Position numbers and translations under genes: made by a program
Shown: piece after piece, positions 25,255 through 34,996 of the stretch
Numbering within the stretch: position 1 is the first letter of the stretch
Layout: each line of letters starts with the position of its first letter
The notes under the pieces: generated by a model
Told to the model about the DNA's origin: nothing
The model's input: the letters and a program-made list of their open reading frames with translations, nothing else
Database searches by the model: none
Assembly (NCBI GenBank): GCA_963812085.1
Contig: CAWETL010000009.1
Coordinates: 186,001 to 250,000 of the forward strand
Origin: SPDF01 sp963812085
Lineage (GTDB): Bacteria > Gemmatimonadota > Gemmatimonadetes > Gemmatimonadales > GWC2-71-9
Direction of reading: 5' to 3'
Length of the DNA: 64,000 nucleotides

Positions 25255-28200
25255 TCAGGCCCGCACCATTTCGAGCGCCCGCACCAGCGCGGGGAGCAAC
25301 GCCTCGCCACCCAGTCGCGTCAACCGGAGCGACAGGGGAACGGTCCGCCGGACGTCGGCGGCGATCTGGACATCGTCGAGGGCGGCGGCCAGGCCGGCCA
25401 TCCGCGGCGCAGTGCCGCCCCGGAAGGTCAGCCGGGCCTCGTCGCCGCGCACCACGACATGTTGCACGCCGAGCCGGGCGCCGACCACTCGCAACCGCGT
25501 GAGGTGGAGCAACGTTTCCGCCTCGGCAGGGAGGGGGCCGAAGCGCTCCCGAAGTTCCGCGCCAAGCTGTTGAATGTCGCCAGATGACGCCGCCCGCGCC
25601 AGTCGGCGGTAGAGATCGAGCTTGGCGTCGTCGTCCGCCACGTAGCTGTCGGGCAAGTGGGCCGGCCGGTCGAGCACCACGTCCGGCGGGACCGGCTCCT
25701 CGGCCCCGCCCTGCCCCCGGAGGGCCCGCACCGTCTCCTCGAGCCACCGCATGTACAGGTCGAAGCCGACCGCGTGCGCGTGCCCCGACTGTTCGGCCCC
25801 CAGCAGGTTGCCCGCGCCCCGGAGTTCCATGTCCTTGAGTGCGATCCGGTAGCCGGCGCCGAGGTCGCTGTTGTGTTCGAGCACCTTGAGCCGTTCCTCG
25901 GCCATCAGGTCCACCTCGTCCGGCGCCAGCAGGTAGCAGTACGCCCGCCGGTGGCTGCGCCCCACCCGCCCGCGCAGCTGGTAGAGCTGCGCCAGCCCGA
26001 AGCGGTGCGCGTCGTGCACCACCATCGTGTTCGCGTTCGCCACGTCGAGCCCCGATTCGACGATCATGGTGGAGACCAGGATGTCGAGTTCCCCCGCCAC
26101 GAACTGCTGCATGACGCGCTCGAGGGCGTCCGCCGCCATCTGACCGTGCGCCACGCCCACCCTGGCCCGCGGCGCGAGCGACCGCACCCGGGCGGCGTAG
26201 GTGTCGATGGTCTCGATCCGGTTGTGGACGAAGAAGACCTGCCCGCCGCGGTCGAGCTCGCGGGCGAACGCCTCCTCCAGCAGGGCGTCGTCCCACGGCT
26301 CCACGAAGGTCAGGATGGGGGATCGGTCGCGGGGCGGCGTCTCGATCTGGGTCAGGTCTCGCATGCCGGAGAGCGACAGGTGCAGCGTCCGCGGGATCGG
26401 GGTGGCCGTCATGGTGAGCACGTCCACCGACAGGCGCAGCGCCTTCAGGCGCTCCTTGTGCTTGACGCCGAAGCGGTGCTCCTCGTCCACGATCAGCAGC
26501 CCGATGTCCTTGAACGACACGTCCGGGCTGAGGAGCCGGTGGGTCCCGATGACGATGTCGGTCTCGCCCGACGCCAGCCGCCCGAGCGCGGCCTTCTGTT
26601 CCCTGGCGCTCCGGAACCGGGAGAGCACCTCGATGCGGACGGGGAAATCGGCCAGCCGCTCCGTGAAGGTGCGGCCGTGCTGCTCCGCCAGGATCGTGGT
26701 GGGCACCAGCACCGCCACCTGCTTCCCGCCCTGCACCGCCTTGAACGCGGCCCGGACGGCCACCTCCGTCTTGCCGTACCCGACGTCGCCCACCAGCAGG
26801 CGGTCCATGGGGACGGGCCGCTCCATGTCGCGGCGCACCTCCTCGACGGCCTTCTTCTGGTCGGGGGTGTCCTCGTAGAGGAAGCTGGCCTCGAGCTCGC
26901 GCTGCCACTTGGTGTCCGGCGGAAAGGCGTAGCCCGCGTTCACGCTGCGCCGCGCGTACAGGTCGAGCAGTTCGGCGGCCATCTGGCGGATCGCCTGGCG
27001 GGTCTTTTCGCGGGTCCGCTTCCACGCGGTCCCGCCGAGGCGGTGGAGCTTGGGCGGCGGGCGGTCGCCGTCCTCGCCGGCGGCGCGGTAGCGCTCCAGC
27101 TGGTCGAGCCGGTAGAGCGGCACGTTCAGCCGGTCGCCGCCCTCGTACTCCACCACCGCCACTTCGAGGAGTCCGCCGCCCACGGTGATCGTCTCGATGC
27201 CGCGGTAGATCCCGATCCCGTGGTCGAGGTGGACGACGTAATCGCCGGCGGCCAGCGTGCCCGTGGCCGCAGTGGGCGCCGCCTGCCGGTACCGCCGGGG
27301 CCGGCGAAGCCGCCGGGCCCGCCGGAAGATCTCGTGGTCCGTCAGCACCCGGAGCGCCGGAAGCACGAAGCCGCCGTCCAGCGCGCCAATGGCCAGCTGC
27401 GCGTGCGGCCCGCGATGCCCCTCGCTCAGCAGTTCCTCGAGCCGCTCGAGCTGGCCCTCGTTGTCGCAGAGGAGGAGCGTCGGCTGCCCGCCACCCAGCA
27501 CGGCGCGGAGCCGCGGGATGTCGCGGTCGATCCGCTCCGGCGGGAGGAACCCCATCTGGAAGTCCACCGCGTCGTCCCGCAGCAGGACCCGCGCAAAGCC
27601 GGCCCGGCGCGCGCGCCAGCGCTCCGGCGATTCGTAGAGTTCGTCCCGGGAGGGCACCTCCTCCCCCATCCGCCGGGTGATGTCGAGATGGTGCGCCGCC
27701 TCCACCCAGGCCCGGTCCACCTCGTCGGCGTCGGGCCCTTCCGCCTCCTCCACCACCAGCGTGTCGGCGGCAAGCAACTCGAGGAGGGAACTCCGGCTCA
27801 CGGCGGCCGCGGGCCCCGCCCCGGTGCCGCGAGGCGCGCCCGCCACCGGCAAGACCGTCACCTCGTCGAGGTCGCCGAGGGAGCGCTGCGTGGTCAGGTC
27901 GAATGCGCGGAGCGACGACAGCACGTCGCCCCACCATTCGCAGCGGGCCGGCGCGGCCATGCCGAAGCCGTAGACGTCCACGATGCCGCCACGCACGCTG
28001 AACTCCGCCACTTCGGTCACCGTCGGCACCCGGCGATACCCCATCGTCTCCAGCGCCGCCACCACCGCCGTGAGGCCGGCTGAATCGGTGCGCCCCGGAC
28101 CCAGCCGCAGCGTCGCCGCGCGGAGCCACGCGGGCACCCCGGTGCGCTCGGCGGAGGCCCGCGCCGTGGTGACCAGGATCCGGATCCGTCCCTCGACCAG

Positions 28201-28527
28201 CGCCTGCAGCGTCTCCACCCGCTCGCCGGCGATCTCCTGGTGCGGCTCCTCCTCGCCCAGCCCTTCCCGCTGGGGATACAGCGCGATCGGGGCGTCCGAG
28301 AGCCGCTGCAGGTCGCTCAGCCAGCGCTCGGCCTCGGCCGGCGTCGTCGCCATGACGGCAAAGAGCCGCCGCGGCGAACGCCGCGCGAGCCACGCCACCA
28401 GCGCCGCGCCGCTCGATCCCGGCAGCCCCCCGAGCGCGAGCCGCGCCCCGCGCACGGGCAAGCGGGCCTCCGCTTCGAGCGCGGTGGGTGTCCGGTCGAG
28501 CACGTCGAGCAGCATGGAGAGCGTCAC
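25255..28527 (-). CDS. mfd: Transcription-repair coupling factor Mfd
   Basis: 1090 residues from GTG 28527, which overlaps the preceding stop by four bases (GTGA). An in-frame ATG at 28515 is the alternative. Order: a UvrB-homology region (~1-330), an RNA polymerase-interacting domain (~390-460; LAAGDYVVHLDHGIGIYRG), and a RecG-like helicase (~510-850) with Walker A GDVGYGKTEVAVRAAF, DEEHRFGVKHKERLK, TATPIPRTL, the HFGLAQLYQLRGRVGRS-type motif VI and the TRG region. A C-terminal TRCF domain completes it. Mfd removes RNA polymerase stalled at lesions and recruits UvrA, which is encoded at 60.9 kb. It lies inside an envelope-gene operon. Confidence 0.96.
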   Translation of the reverse strand: MTLSMLLDVLDRTPTALEAEARLPVRGARLALGGLPGSSGAALVAWLARRSPRRLFAVMATTPAEAERWLSDLQRLSDAPIALYPQREGLGEEEPHQEIAGERVETLQALVEGRIRILVTTARASAERTGVPAWLRAATLRLGPGRTDSAGLTAVVAALETMGYRRVPTVTEVAEFSVRGGIVDVYGFGMAAPARCEWWGDVLSSLRAFDLTTQRSLGDLDEVTVLPVAGAPRGTGAGPAAAVSRSSLLELLAADTLVVEEAEGPDADEVDRAWVEAAHHLDITRRMGEEVPSRDELYESPERWRARRAGFARVLLRDDAVDFQMGFLPPERIDRDIPRLRAVLGGGQPTLLLCDNEGQLERLEELLSEGHRGPHAQLAIGALDGGFVLPALRVLTDHEIFRRARRLRRPRRYRQAAPTAATGTLAAGDYVVHLDHGIGIYRGIETITVGGGLLEVAVVEYEGGDRLNVPLYRLDQLERYRAAGEDGDRPPPKLHRLGGTAWKRTREKTRQAIRQMAAELLDLYARRSVNAGYAFPPDTKWQRELEASFLYEDTPDQKKAVEEVRRDMERPVPMDRLLVGDVGYGKTEVAVRAAFKAVQGGKQVAVLVPTTILAEQHGRTFTERLADFPVRIEVLSRFRSAREQKAALGRLASGETDIVIGTHRLLSPDVSFKDIGLLIVDEEHRFGVKHKERLKALRLSVDVLTMTATPIPRTLHLSLSGMRDLTQIETPPRDRSPILTFVEPWDDALLEEAFARELDRGGQVFFVHNRIETIDTYAARVRSLAPRARVGVAHGQMAADALERVMQQFVAGELDILVSTMIVESGLDVANANTMVVHDAHRFGLAQLYQLRGRVGRSHRRAYCYLLAPDEVDLMAEERLKVLEHNSDLGAGYRIALKDMELRGAGNLLGAEQSGHAHAVGFDLYMRWLEETVRALRGQGGAEEPVPPDVVLDRPAHLPDSYVADDDAKLDLYRRLARAASSGDIQQLGAELRERFGPLPAEAETLLHLTRLRVVGARLGVQHVVVRGDEARLTFRGGTAPRMAGLAAALDDVQIAADVRRTVPLSLRLTRLGGEALLPALVRALEMVRA

Positions 28528-30308
28528 GCGGCCCGCCTCCGCACGCTCGCCAGCAACACTTCGAGGAGTCCGAGCAGGAGGGCGGCCCAGAGCAGCGGTC
28601 CGCGGAGCTGGCCGCGGGCGCCCGCGCCGAAGGACGCCTCGCGCACCCGGGCGAGCGGGACCAACCGGGCCCCGGGCCACAGGGCGTGGATCCGGGCCGG
28701 GGTCGCCGGGGCCAGGAGCGACTCCCGCGGGTCGAGGTTCACCGCCACCGCACCGATGGTGTCGCTCCCGCTCTGGACGAAGTAGATGCCGCGCTCGGGT
28801 GGCCGCCACGGCGCGCCACCCTCCACCGTCCAGCGTTGCGCCTCGCGGCGCACAGCGTCGGCGGCGTCGGGCAGCGGGAGCGGCGCACCCGGCGCGCCGA
28901 GCAGCAGCGGCGCCTCCCCGCGCACGATCCGGTTGGCCAGGGCATCGAGCAGCGGGACGAAGCTCGCCGACATCGGGAGGGCGGTCCACGCCGGGTCGAA
29001 CCGGCTGCCGACGAGCACCACGCTTCCGGCGCGGACGATCCACGGCTCGCCGGCCACCGTCGCCTCGACGCCGCGCGGGGCCCCACCCGCGTACACCAGC
29101 CGGAAGCGCCGCGTGACACGCACCGCACCGACCAGGGCGCCGCTGTCGGTCACTTGCTCCAGCGTCACCGGCCCGCCGAAGCGCCACGGCACGCCGCGCC
29201 GCTCCAGCCGGCGGTTGAGCGCACCCAGCGCCGCGATGTCGGTCGGCGGCAGCACGATGGACGGACCGTCGCCGAGCGAGCCGATCGAGACCTCGCTGCC
29301 GTCGCGGAGCCGGCCCCCCTGCCGGAGCGTCGAGGCCGCCGCGTCGAGATACCGGTCGCCGGAATCCCAGTGGGCCCGGGCGACCGGCGCCACGCGCACC
29401 ACGCTCTGGCGGCGGTCGTCCGCGCGAAATTCGTCCGGGTCGAGCTGCGCCGTCACCGTCCACCACCCGGGAGCCGGCGCCTCCAGCGGCGCCTCGATGG
29501 TGGTGCCGGCACCGGCCAGGCGCGGCCGGCCGGGCCGGTCCCCCAGCTGGAGGACCATCGGGGCGGACTTGCCCGAATCGCCGCCGAGCGTCACCCGCAC
29601 CCGTCCCTCGCCCGGAGACCACGGTTGCGGCCCCGGATCGAGCAGCGCGACCCCGAGATTGGCGGGCGTTGCCCGCTCCGAGATGCCGACGAGGGTCGGC
29701 GTCCGGATCTCGGCGGCGCTGAGCGCGCTTTCCTGCAAGTCCGAGAGGAGCACGATTTCCGAGGGGCGGCCCGCGTCGGCAAGGATGGCGTCCGCCTGCC
29801 GGAGCGCGTCACCGAGGTCGAGCCGGAACTCCGAAGGCTGCACCGAATCCACGGCGGCCCGCAGCTCCGCCGCCGGCGCCCGGCGCGCGATCCCGTCGGC
29901 GCCGAGCAGCCAGACGGCGTCGTCCGGCGTCGCCTTCTCCAGCACCGCGTGCGCCGCCTCGCGCAGCGGCTCGAGCACCGGCGTCCCGCCGGAGACCGCG
30001 CCGCTGCTCGGCGAGTTGTCGAGGATCAGCACGAGCGCGGCCGGCGCGTGGCCCGGGAGGCCGTCACGCGCCACGGTGGGACCGGCGGCCGCGAGCACGA
30101 GCGCGAGGATCAGCAGGGTGCGCACGAGGAGCAGCAGCCAGTGCTGCAGCTTGAGCCGTCGCTGGTGCTCGCGGGTGACCTGCTGCAGGTAGCGCACCGC
30201 GGGAAACGGGACCGTGGGAGGCTGCCGGCGGGCGATCAGGTGGAGGATCAGCGGGAGCCCCGCGGCCGGGAGCGCCCAGAGCCACGCCGGATGCAGGAAT
30301 CCGTTCAC
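28524..30308 (-). CDS. BatA/VWA-type membrane protein
   Basis: 594 residues from GTG 30308, which overlaps the DUF58 stop by four bases. The N-terminus is the two-pass BatA-like region (FLHPAWLWALPAAGLPLILHLIARR, then LLLLVRTLLILALVLAAAGP). A von Willebrand A-like domain follows (LVLILDNSPSSGA, then IVLLSDLQESAL). Its metal site begins DNSPSS where DxSxS is usual. A large extracytoplasmic region and a final membrane segment (LLWAALLLGLLEVLLAS) end it. With DUF58 it resembles part of the MoxR-DUF58-Bat modules linked to envelope stress, but no MoxR ATPase gene is in this stretch. Confidence 0.85.
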   Translation of the reverse strand: MNGFLHPAWLWALPAAGLPLILHLIARRQPPTVPFPAVRYLQQVTREHQRRLKLQHWLLLLVRTLLILALVLAAAGPTVARDGLPGHAPAALVLILDNSPSSGAVSGGTPVLEPLREAAHAVLEKATPDDAVWLLGADGIARRAPAAELRAAVDSVQPSEFRLDLGDALRQADAILADAGRPSEIVLLSDLQESALSAAEIRTPTLVGISERATPANLGVALLDPGPQPWSPGEGRVRVTLGGDSGKSAPMVLQLGDRPGRPRLAGAGTTIEAPLEAPAPGWWTVTAQLDPDEFRADDRRQSVVRVAPVARAHWDSGDRYLDAAASTLRQGGRLRDGSEVSIGSLGDGPSIVLPPTDIAALGALNRRLERRGVPWRFGGPVTLEQVTDSGALVGAVRVTRRFRLVYAGGAPRGVEATVAGEPWIVRAGSVVLVGSRFDPAWTALPMSASFVPLLDALANRIVRGEAPLLLGAPGAPLPLPDAADAVRREAQRWTVEGGAPWRPPERGIYFVQSGSDTIGAVAVNLDPRESLLAPATPARIHALWPGARLVPLARVREASFGAGARGQLRGPLLWAALLLGLLEVLLASVRRRAA

Positions 30309-31225
30309 GCGAGGCCGCCCGGCCGGGCGAGGGCTTCGCGCAGCGCCAGACCGAACGGGAGGTCGGTGCGGACGGTGTGATACTGGATGCCCTCGCGACG
30401 GAGCGCGTGCCGCCAGCCGGCCACCACTCCAGTCACGGTCCGGCGGTACACCTCGGCCCATTCCCGCGGCCGCAGCACCACCGCCACCCTGGTTTCCGGA
30501 TCTTCGTAGCGCACCTCGGCGGGGCCCTCGAGTTCCAGCTCGCCCGGGTCGAGGACGTGCAGCACCAAGACGGTGTGCCCCCGGTGCCGAAGGAACTTGA
30601 GCGCGTGGAGCGTGGACGCCTCGTCGAGCAGGAGGTCGGAGACGAACACCACGAGTCCCCGGCGCCGCAGTTGCTCCACGACCGCCGCCAGCGCCGGGGC
30701 GGCGGCCGTGGCCTGCCCCGGCTCCAGCGCGGCCAGGGTGGCCAGGAGCCGCTGCCAGTGCGCCCGGCTCACCCGGGGCGGAAGCACCGTGTGGACGCGG
30801 TCGTCGAACGCCACGAGGCCCGTCGCGTCGCGCTGCCGGAGGAGGAGGAGCCCGAGCGCCGCGGCGAGGCGGCGGGCGTATTCCAGCTTGGCGAGGCGCC
30901 GGTCGGGCGCGCCGGACCAGGCCATCGAGCGGCTGGTGTCCAGCACGAGCATGGCGCGGAGGTTGGTCTCTTCCTCGTACTGCTTCACGTAGAGGCGGTC
31001 CTGGCGGCCGAGCAGCTTCCAGTCGACGTACCGGAGTTCGTCGCCCGGCTGGTACATCCGGTGCTCGGCGAATTCGACCGAGAAGCCGCGGCGGGGGGAG
31101 CGGTGCAGGCCGGCGAGGAAGCCCTCCACCAGCCCGGCGGTGACGATTTCAAGCCCGCCGAGTCGGGAAACCTCGAAGGGATCGAGCAGGTCGAGCCGGG
31201 CGCCGGCGCTGTGGGTCACTGGCAT
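30305..31225 (-). CDS. DUF58 domain protein (VWA-like)
   Basis: 306 residues from ATG 31225. The DUF58 signature is clear: GFLAGLHRSPRRGFSVEFAEHRMYQPGDELRYVDWK split across ~45-80, then RLYVKQYEEETNL and a VWA-like core with MLVLDTSRSMAW (DxSxS metal site) and VVFVSDLL. It has no signal or membrane segment, so it should be cytoplasmic. Homologues are encoded with MoxR AAA+ ATPases and Bat proteins. It heads the overlapping minus-strand run that continues with the BatA-like protein and mfd. A TACGTT box lies nine bases before the start. Confidence 0.88.
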   Translation of the reverse strand: MPVTHSAGARLDLLDPFEVSRLGGLEIVTAGLVEGFLAGLHRSPRRGFSVEFAEHRMYQPGDELRYVDWKLLGRQDRLYVKQYEEETNLRAMLVLDTSRSMAWSGAPDRRLAKLEYARRLAAALGLLLLRQRDATGLVAFDDRVHTVLPPRVSRAHWQRLLATLAALEPGQATAAAPALAAVVEQLRRRGLVVFVSDLLLDEASTLHALKFLRHRGHTVLVLHVLDPGELELEGPAEVRYEDPETRVAVVLRPREWAEVYRRTVTGVVAGWRHALRREGIQYHTVRTDLPFGLALREALARPGGLA

Positions 31226-31234
31226 GCGGGCGTC

Positions 31235-31240
31235 AACGTA
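31235..31240 (-). promoter_or_regulatory. -10 box near the DUF58 start
   Basis: On the minus strand TACGTT is followed by nine bases and ATG 31225. The same hexamer and spacing occur before the YbhN-like gene at 60820-60825. No Shine-Dalgarno is visible. It would drive the 9.7-kb run down to pdxA. Confidence 0.4.
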
Positions 31241-31349
31241 CCGGGGAACGACGCGGGAAGTCAACGCGAGGCCGGCGGTGTCGCCAAACGGGGACGAAGG
31301 GGGCCGTTCACGGAGCGATTCGGATATCGCAAACGCTTGTCCCGGATGG

Positions 31350-31355
31350 TATTAT
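31350..31355 (+). promoter_or_regulatory. Possible -10 box TATTAT
   Basis: TATTAT matches the sigma-70 consensus at five of six positions and lies ~75 bases before the start of the small Pro-rich gene. No good -35 is seen at 16-18 bp. The rest of 31241-31428 holds nothing else I can identify. Confidence 0.3.
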
Positions 31356-31428
31356 GCTTTGCGCGGTTGCTGGCACGGCCCCTGCTGATTCCTCTGGCTC
31401 TCGACGTGGCAGCTCCCTTGGAGGTTTC

Positions 31429-31689
31429 GTGCTGTTCCCAGCCCTGGCCCTCGCGCTCCTCTCGCTTCAGGCTCCGCCCAGCCGTCCGGCGGTGACCCCG
31501 GAGCCCGTGGCCGCTGTCCAGGACCCCAGCAAGCCGAAGCCCGCCCCGAAGCAGCCAACCCCCAAACCGGCGCCGCCGCCCCAGACCGGGTCGGCCGGGC
31601 GAGCCAATCCTCCCGCTCACAGACCTCCCGCCGCGGCCGGCCAGCCGCGGGGCACTGGAGAGCCGAAGCTCAAGCGCCGCGGACCCTGA
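31429..31689 (+). CDS. Small Pro-rich exported protein
   Basis: 86 residues from GTG 31429, chosen because a clear GGAGG (31420-31424) sits four bases before it. A short hydrophobic signal-like segment (LFPALALALLSLQA) is followed by a Pro/Lys/Ala/Gln-rich low-complexity chain (KPKPAPKQPTPKPAPPPQ) and a basic end (GEPKLKRRGP). It is not a recognisable family. The composition suggests an unstructured periplasmic or wall-spanning linker. It is divergent from the DUF58 gene and precedes two exported peptidases. Confidence 0.55.
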   Translation: MLFPALALALLSLQAPPSRPAVTPEPVAAVQDPSKPKPAPKQPTPKPAPPPQTGSAGRANPPAHRPPAAAGQPRGTGEPKLKRRGP

Positions 31690-31783
31690 AACTCCTCCCC
31701 CCGGACTGCCGTAGCGTCACCGGGCCCGGCCACGCCGGGCCCTTCCGTGTCCGACCCTGAACTCACTTCGACCGAGACCCCGC

Positions 31784-33341
31784 ATGCGCATTCTCGTCAC
31801 GCTCGCCTTGCTTGCCGCCTCCCCGCTCGCCGCCCAGACCGCCACCCATGCCTCCGCGCCCGCCGTGCCGGCGCCGTCGCCGGCGGTCACCAAGGCCGCG
31901 GGCACCATCACAGCGGCCGACGTCCAACGCCGGATCAACATCATCGCCGACGACTCGATGATGGGCCGCGACACGCCGAGTCCCGGGGCTCGACATGACG
32001 GCCCAGTACGTGGCCGACCAGTTCAAGTCCTTCGGGCTCAAGCCCGGCGGCGAGAACGGGACGTTCTTCCAGCGGTACGAGATCATCCAGGCCCGGTTCA
32101 ACCCGGCCGAGTCGCACGTCGGGTTCATCGCGGGCGGGCAGCACGTGCACGTCGATTTCACCACCGGCGCCCGCTTCCAGTTCGGCAACGTGCCCGCGGA
32201 GGAGGTCGGCGGCGACGTGCTCGTCGTCGGCGGGGCCTTCGACCCCAAGGGGCTCACCGGCATCGACGCCCGGGGCAAGGTGATCCTGGTGGTCGCCGAC
32301 TTCAGCAAGAGCCCGCTGCCGGCCGCCTACGGGCAGGTCGTCCGCGGGCTCTTCGAGCTGCACCCGGTCGGCATCATCGTCCTCTCCAACTATGACTCCG
32401 CCACCTGGGCCACTCGCCTGAAGCCCCCCTACCGGGCGGGGGTCCAGCGCGGCGGCGCGGAGGGTCGCCCGCCGATGGTGGCCGTCAACGGCGCCGGGCT
32501 CGATGCCGTGCTGTCGGCCGGCGGGGTGGACGTGGCCCAGGTGCGGGCCGATACCGCCATGGTGGTGCGGGCGGCCCCCGGTCTCAAGATCATGCTCGAC
32601 CTGAAGCAGGAGATCCTGAAGCGGACCACCGCGCCGAACACGATCGGGATCCTCGAGGGCAGCGACCCGAAGCTCAAGCACGAGTACCTGGTGTACTCCG
32701 GGCACATGGACCACATCGGCATCTCGTCCGGCAAGGCCGACAGCATCAACAACGGCGCGGACGACGACGCCTCCGGGACCGTGGGCGTCATCGAGATGGC
32801 GGAGGCCTTCAGCCGGCCGGGCGCGCGGCCGAAGCGCTCGGTCCTGTTCATCACCGTCAGCGGCGAGGAGAAGGGCCTGTGGGGGAGCGACTACTTCGTC
32901 ACGCACCCGACCGTGCCCCTCAAGGACATGGTGGCCGACCTCAACATGGACATGATCGGCCGGAACTGGCCCGACACGATCGTCGCGATCGGTCGCGAGC
33001 ATTCCGACCTCGGCCAGACGCTCGCCACGGTGAACGCCGCCCATCCCGAGCTCGGGATGACGGCCATCGACGACCGCTGGCCGGAGGAGAACTTCTACTT
33101 CCGCTCCGACCACTTCAATTTCGCCAAGAACGGCGTGCCGATCCTCTTCTTCTTCAACGGCGTGCACGCCGACTATCACCAGGTGTCGGACTCCCCGGAC
33201 AAGATCGAGTCGGACAAGGAGTCGCGGATCATCAAGCTCCTGTTCTACCTCGGGCAGGCCGTCGCGAACGCGCCGATGCGGCCGCAGTGGAACCCCGACA
33301 GTTACGCGAAGATCGTCCAGCCGCCCAAGGTGGCGTCGTGA
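31784..33341 (+). CDS. Exported M28-family metallopeptidase, copy 1 (frame broken at ~31985)
   Basis: About 518 residues once repaired. ATG 31784 starts a Sec signal (ILVTLALLAASPLAAQ). The frame reads MMGRDTPSPG and then leaves the family sequence at a run of four G (31985-31988). One frame over, the protein continues LDMTAQYVADQFKSFGL, exactly as in the neighbouring paralogue. A PA-domain insertion follows, then the M28 zinc site: HMDHIG, NNGADDDASGT, SGEEKG, LNMDMIGRN and the final His in ADYHQVSDSP. These are aminopeptidases or carboxypeptidases acting on exported peptides. The stop overlaps the GTG of copy 2. Confidence 0.87.
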
Positions 33342-34876
33342 GCGTGACGTCGCGCGCGGCCAGCGCCGTCCTCGTGCTGGCCGCCTTCGCGGGCCCGCTC
33401 GCGGCCCAGTCGAAGGATGCCGCGAAGGCGGCGGCCACCATCACCGCCGCGGACGTCACGCGACGGATCGACGTGATCGCCGACGACTCGATGATGGGCC
33501 GCGACACGCCGAGCCCCGGCCTCGAGATGACGGCGGCGTACGTGGCGTCGCAGTTCAAGTCCTTCGGGCTCCGGCCCGGCGGGGACAGCGGCGGCTACCT
33601 GCAGCGCTATCCGCTGGTGCTTCGCCAGCTGGAGGCCCAGCGCTCCTTCGTGGAGTTCAGCCAGGCCGACGGCCAGGGGACGATCACCCTGCCCTACACC
33701 ACGTCGGTGAAGCAGTGGGTCGGCGAGACGAAGGGAACGCCGGTCTCGGCGAGCATCGTCCTCGTCGGCGGGCCGCCCGATCCGGCCAAGTTCCCGGCCG
33801 ACAGCCTGCTCAAGGGCACCATCCTCGTCTGGGTGGCGGACTGGGCGGTCGTGCCCAAGTTCGGCAATGCCATGATCCTCAAGGCCATGTCCGCCGGGAT
33901 GCGCGGCGTCATCCTGATCAGCAGCCGGGACACCGTCGAGCTGGCCCGCGAGGCCGCGCAAGGATCCCGGGTGCGGGTGTCGCGGCCCGGTGAGGGCGCC
34001 GCCCCCGGCGACCTGCCGCTGGTGGTGGAGGTGTCGCAGGCCGCGGTCCTCGCCCAGTACCCGGCGGCGCAGGCCACCTTCGACCAGATGAAGGCTTCCA
34101 CCGAGATGATGGTGGTCCCGATGCCCGACTGGGAGGCCACGGTCATGGCGGCGGACACCGTCCTCGGCACCACGACCGCGCCCAACGTGGTGGGCATCGT
34201 GGAAGGCACCGACCCGGTGCTCAAGAACGAGTTCGTGGTGTTCTCGGCACACATGGACCATATCGGCATCAGCGCCGGCCAGCCCGACAGCATCAACAAC
34301 GGCGCCGACGACGACGGCTCGGGGACGGTGGGTGTGCTGGCGCTGGCGGAGGCCTTCGGCAGGAAGAAGGCGGCCACGAAACGCTCGCTGATCTTCCTGA
34401 CCGTCAGCGGCGAGGAAAAGGGCTTGTGGGGCAGCGCCTATTTCACCTCGCACCCGCCGGTGCCGCTCGCGCAGGTCGTGGCCGATCTCAACATGGACAT
34501 GATCGGGCGCAACTGGACCGACACGATCGCCGTCATCGGCCGCGAGTACTCCAGCCTCGGCCCGACGCTCGATTCCGTGGCCGCCGCGCACCCGCAGCTC
34601 GACATGACGCCGGTCGGCGACCAGTGGCCGGAAGAGCGGATCTTCTTCCGGTCGGACCACTACAACTTCGCCAAGAACGGCGTGCCGATCCTCTTCTTCA
34701 CCAGCGGGCTGCACCCCGACTACCACAAGCCGAGCGATTCGCCGGACAAGATCGAGGCGGAAAAGGAGGCGCGGCTGCTCCAGCTGGTCTTCTGGATGGG
34801 CCAGGCGGTCGGGAACGCGGCGAACAAGCCGACCTGGAACCCCGGCGCCCTGGAGCAGGTGAGGCAGGCGCAGTAG
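33338..34876 (+). CDS. Exported M28-family metallopeptidase, copy 2
   Basis: 512 residues from GTG 33338, overlapping the previous stop by four bases. GTG 33344 is an alternative. The signal peptide is AVLVLAAFAGPLAAQ. The first block after it (ITAADVTRRIDVIADDSMMG) nearly repeats that of copy 1. The PA-like middle (~100-270) is more divergent. Zinc ligands are seen in HMDHIGIS, NNGADDDGSGT, SGEEKGLWG, LNMDMIGRN and HPDYHKPSDSP. The pair is a tandem duplication. The divergence of the middle suggests different peptide preference (inference). An intrinsic terminator follows at 34908. Confidence 0.92.
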   Translation: MSVTSRAASAVLVLAAFAGPLAAQSKDAAKAAATITAADVTRRIDVIADDSMMGRDTPSPGLEMTAAYVASQFKSFGLRPGGDSGGYLQRYPLVLRQLEAQRSFVEFSQADGQGTITLPYTTSVKQWVGETKGTPVSASIVLVGGPPDPAKFPADSLLKGTILVWVADWAVVPKFGNAMILKAMSAGMRGVILISSRDTVELAREAAQGSRVRVSRPGEGAAPGDLPLVVEVSQAAVLAQYPAAQATFDQMKASTEMMVVPMPDWEATVMAADTVLGTTTAPNVVGIVEGTDPVLKNEFVVFSAHMDHIGISAGQPDSINNGADDDGSGTVGVLALAEAFGRKKAATKRSLIFLTVSGEEKGLWGSAYFTSHPPVPLAQVVADLNMDMIGRNWTDTIAVIGREYSSLGPTLDSVAAAHPQLDMTPVGDQWPEERIFFRSDHYNFAKNGVPILFFTSGLHPDYHKPSDSPDKIEAEKEARLLQLVFWMGQAVGNAANKPTWNPGALEQVRQAQ

Positions 34877-34907
34877 CCCGCCCACCGACCAATGGCTGGT
34901 TACCATT

Positions 34908-34930
34908 CAGGGGGCCCCACGGGCCCCCTG
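34908..34930 (+). terminator. Strong intrinsic terminator
   Basis: CAGGGGGCCC (34908-34917) pairs perfectly with GGGCCCCCTG (34921-34930) around a 3-nt loop. The AT-rich tail ATTATTT follows. It ends the M28 pair. Confidence 0.85.
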
Positions 34931-34996
34931 ATTATTTCCGGCTGCCGGCCCCGCTGCCCAGCCGCCATCGCCACCCTGCCGCCCTGGGATGCCTCC

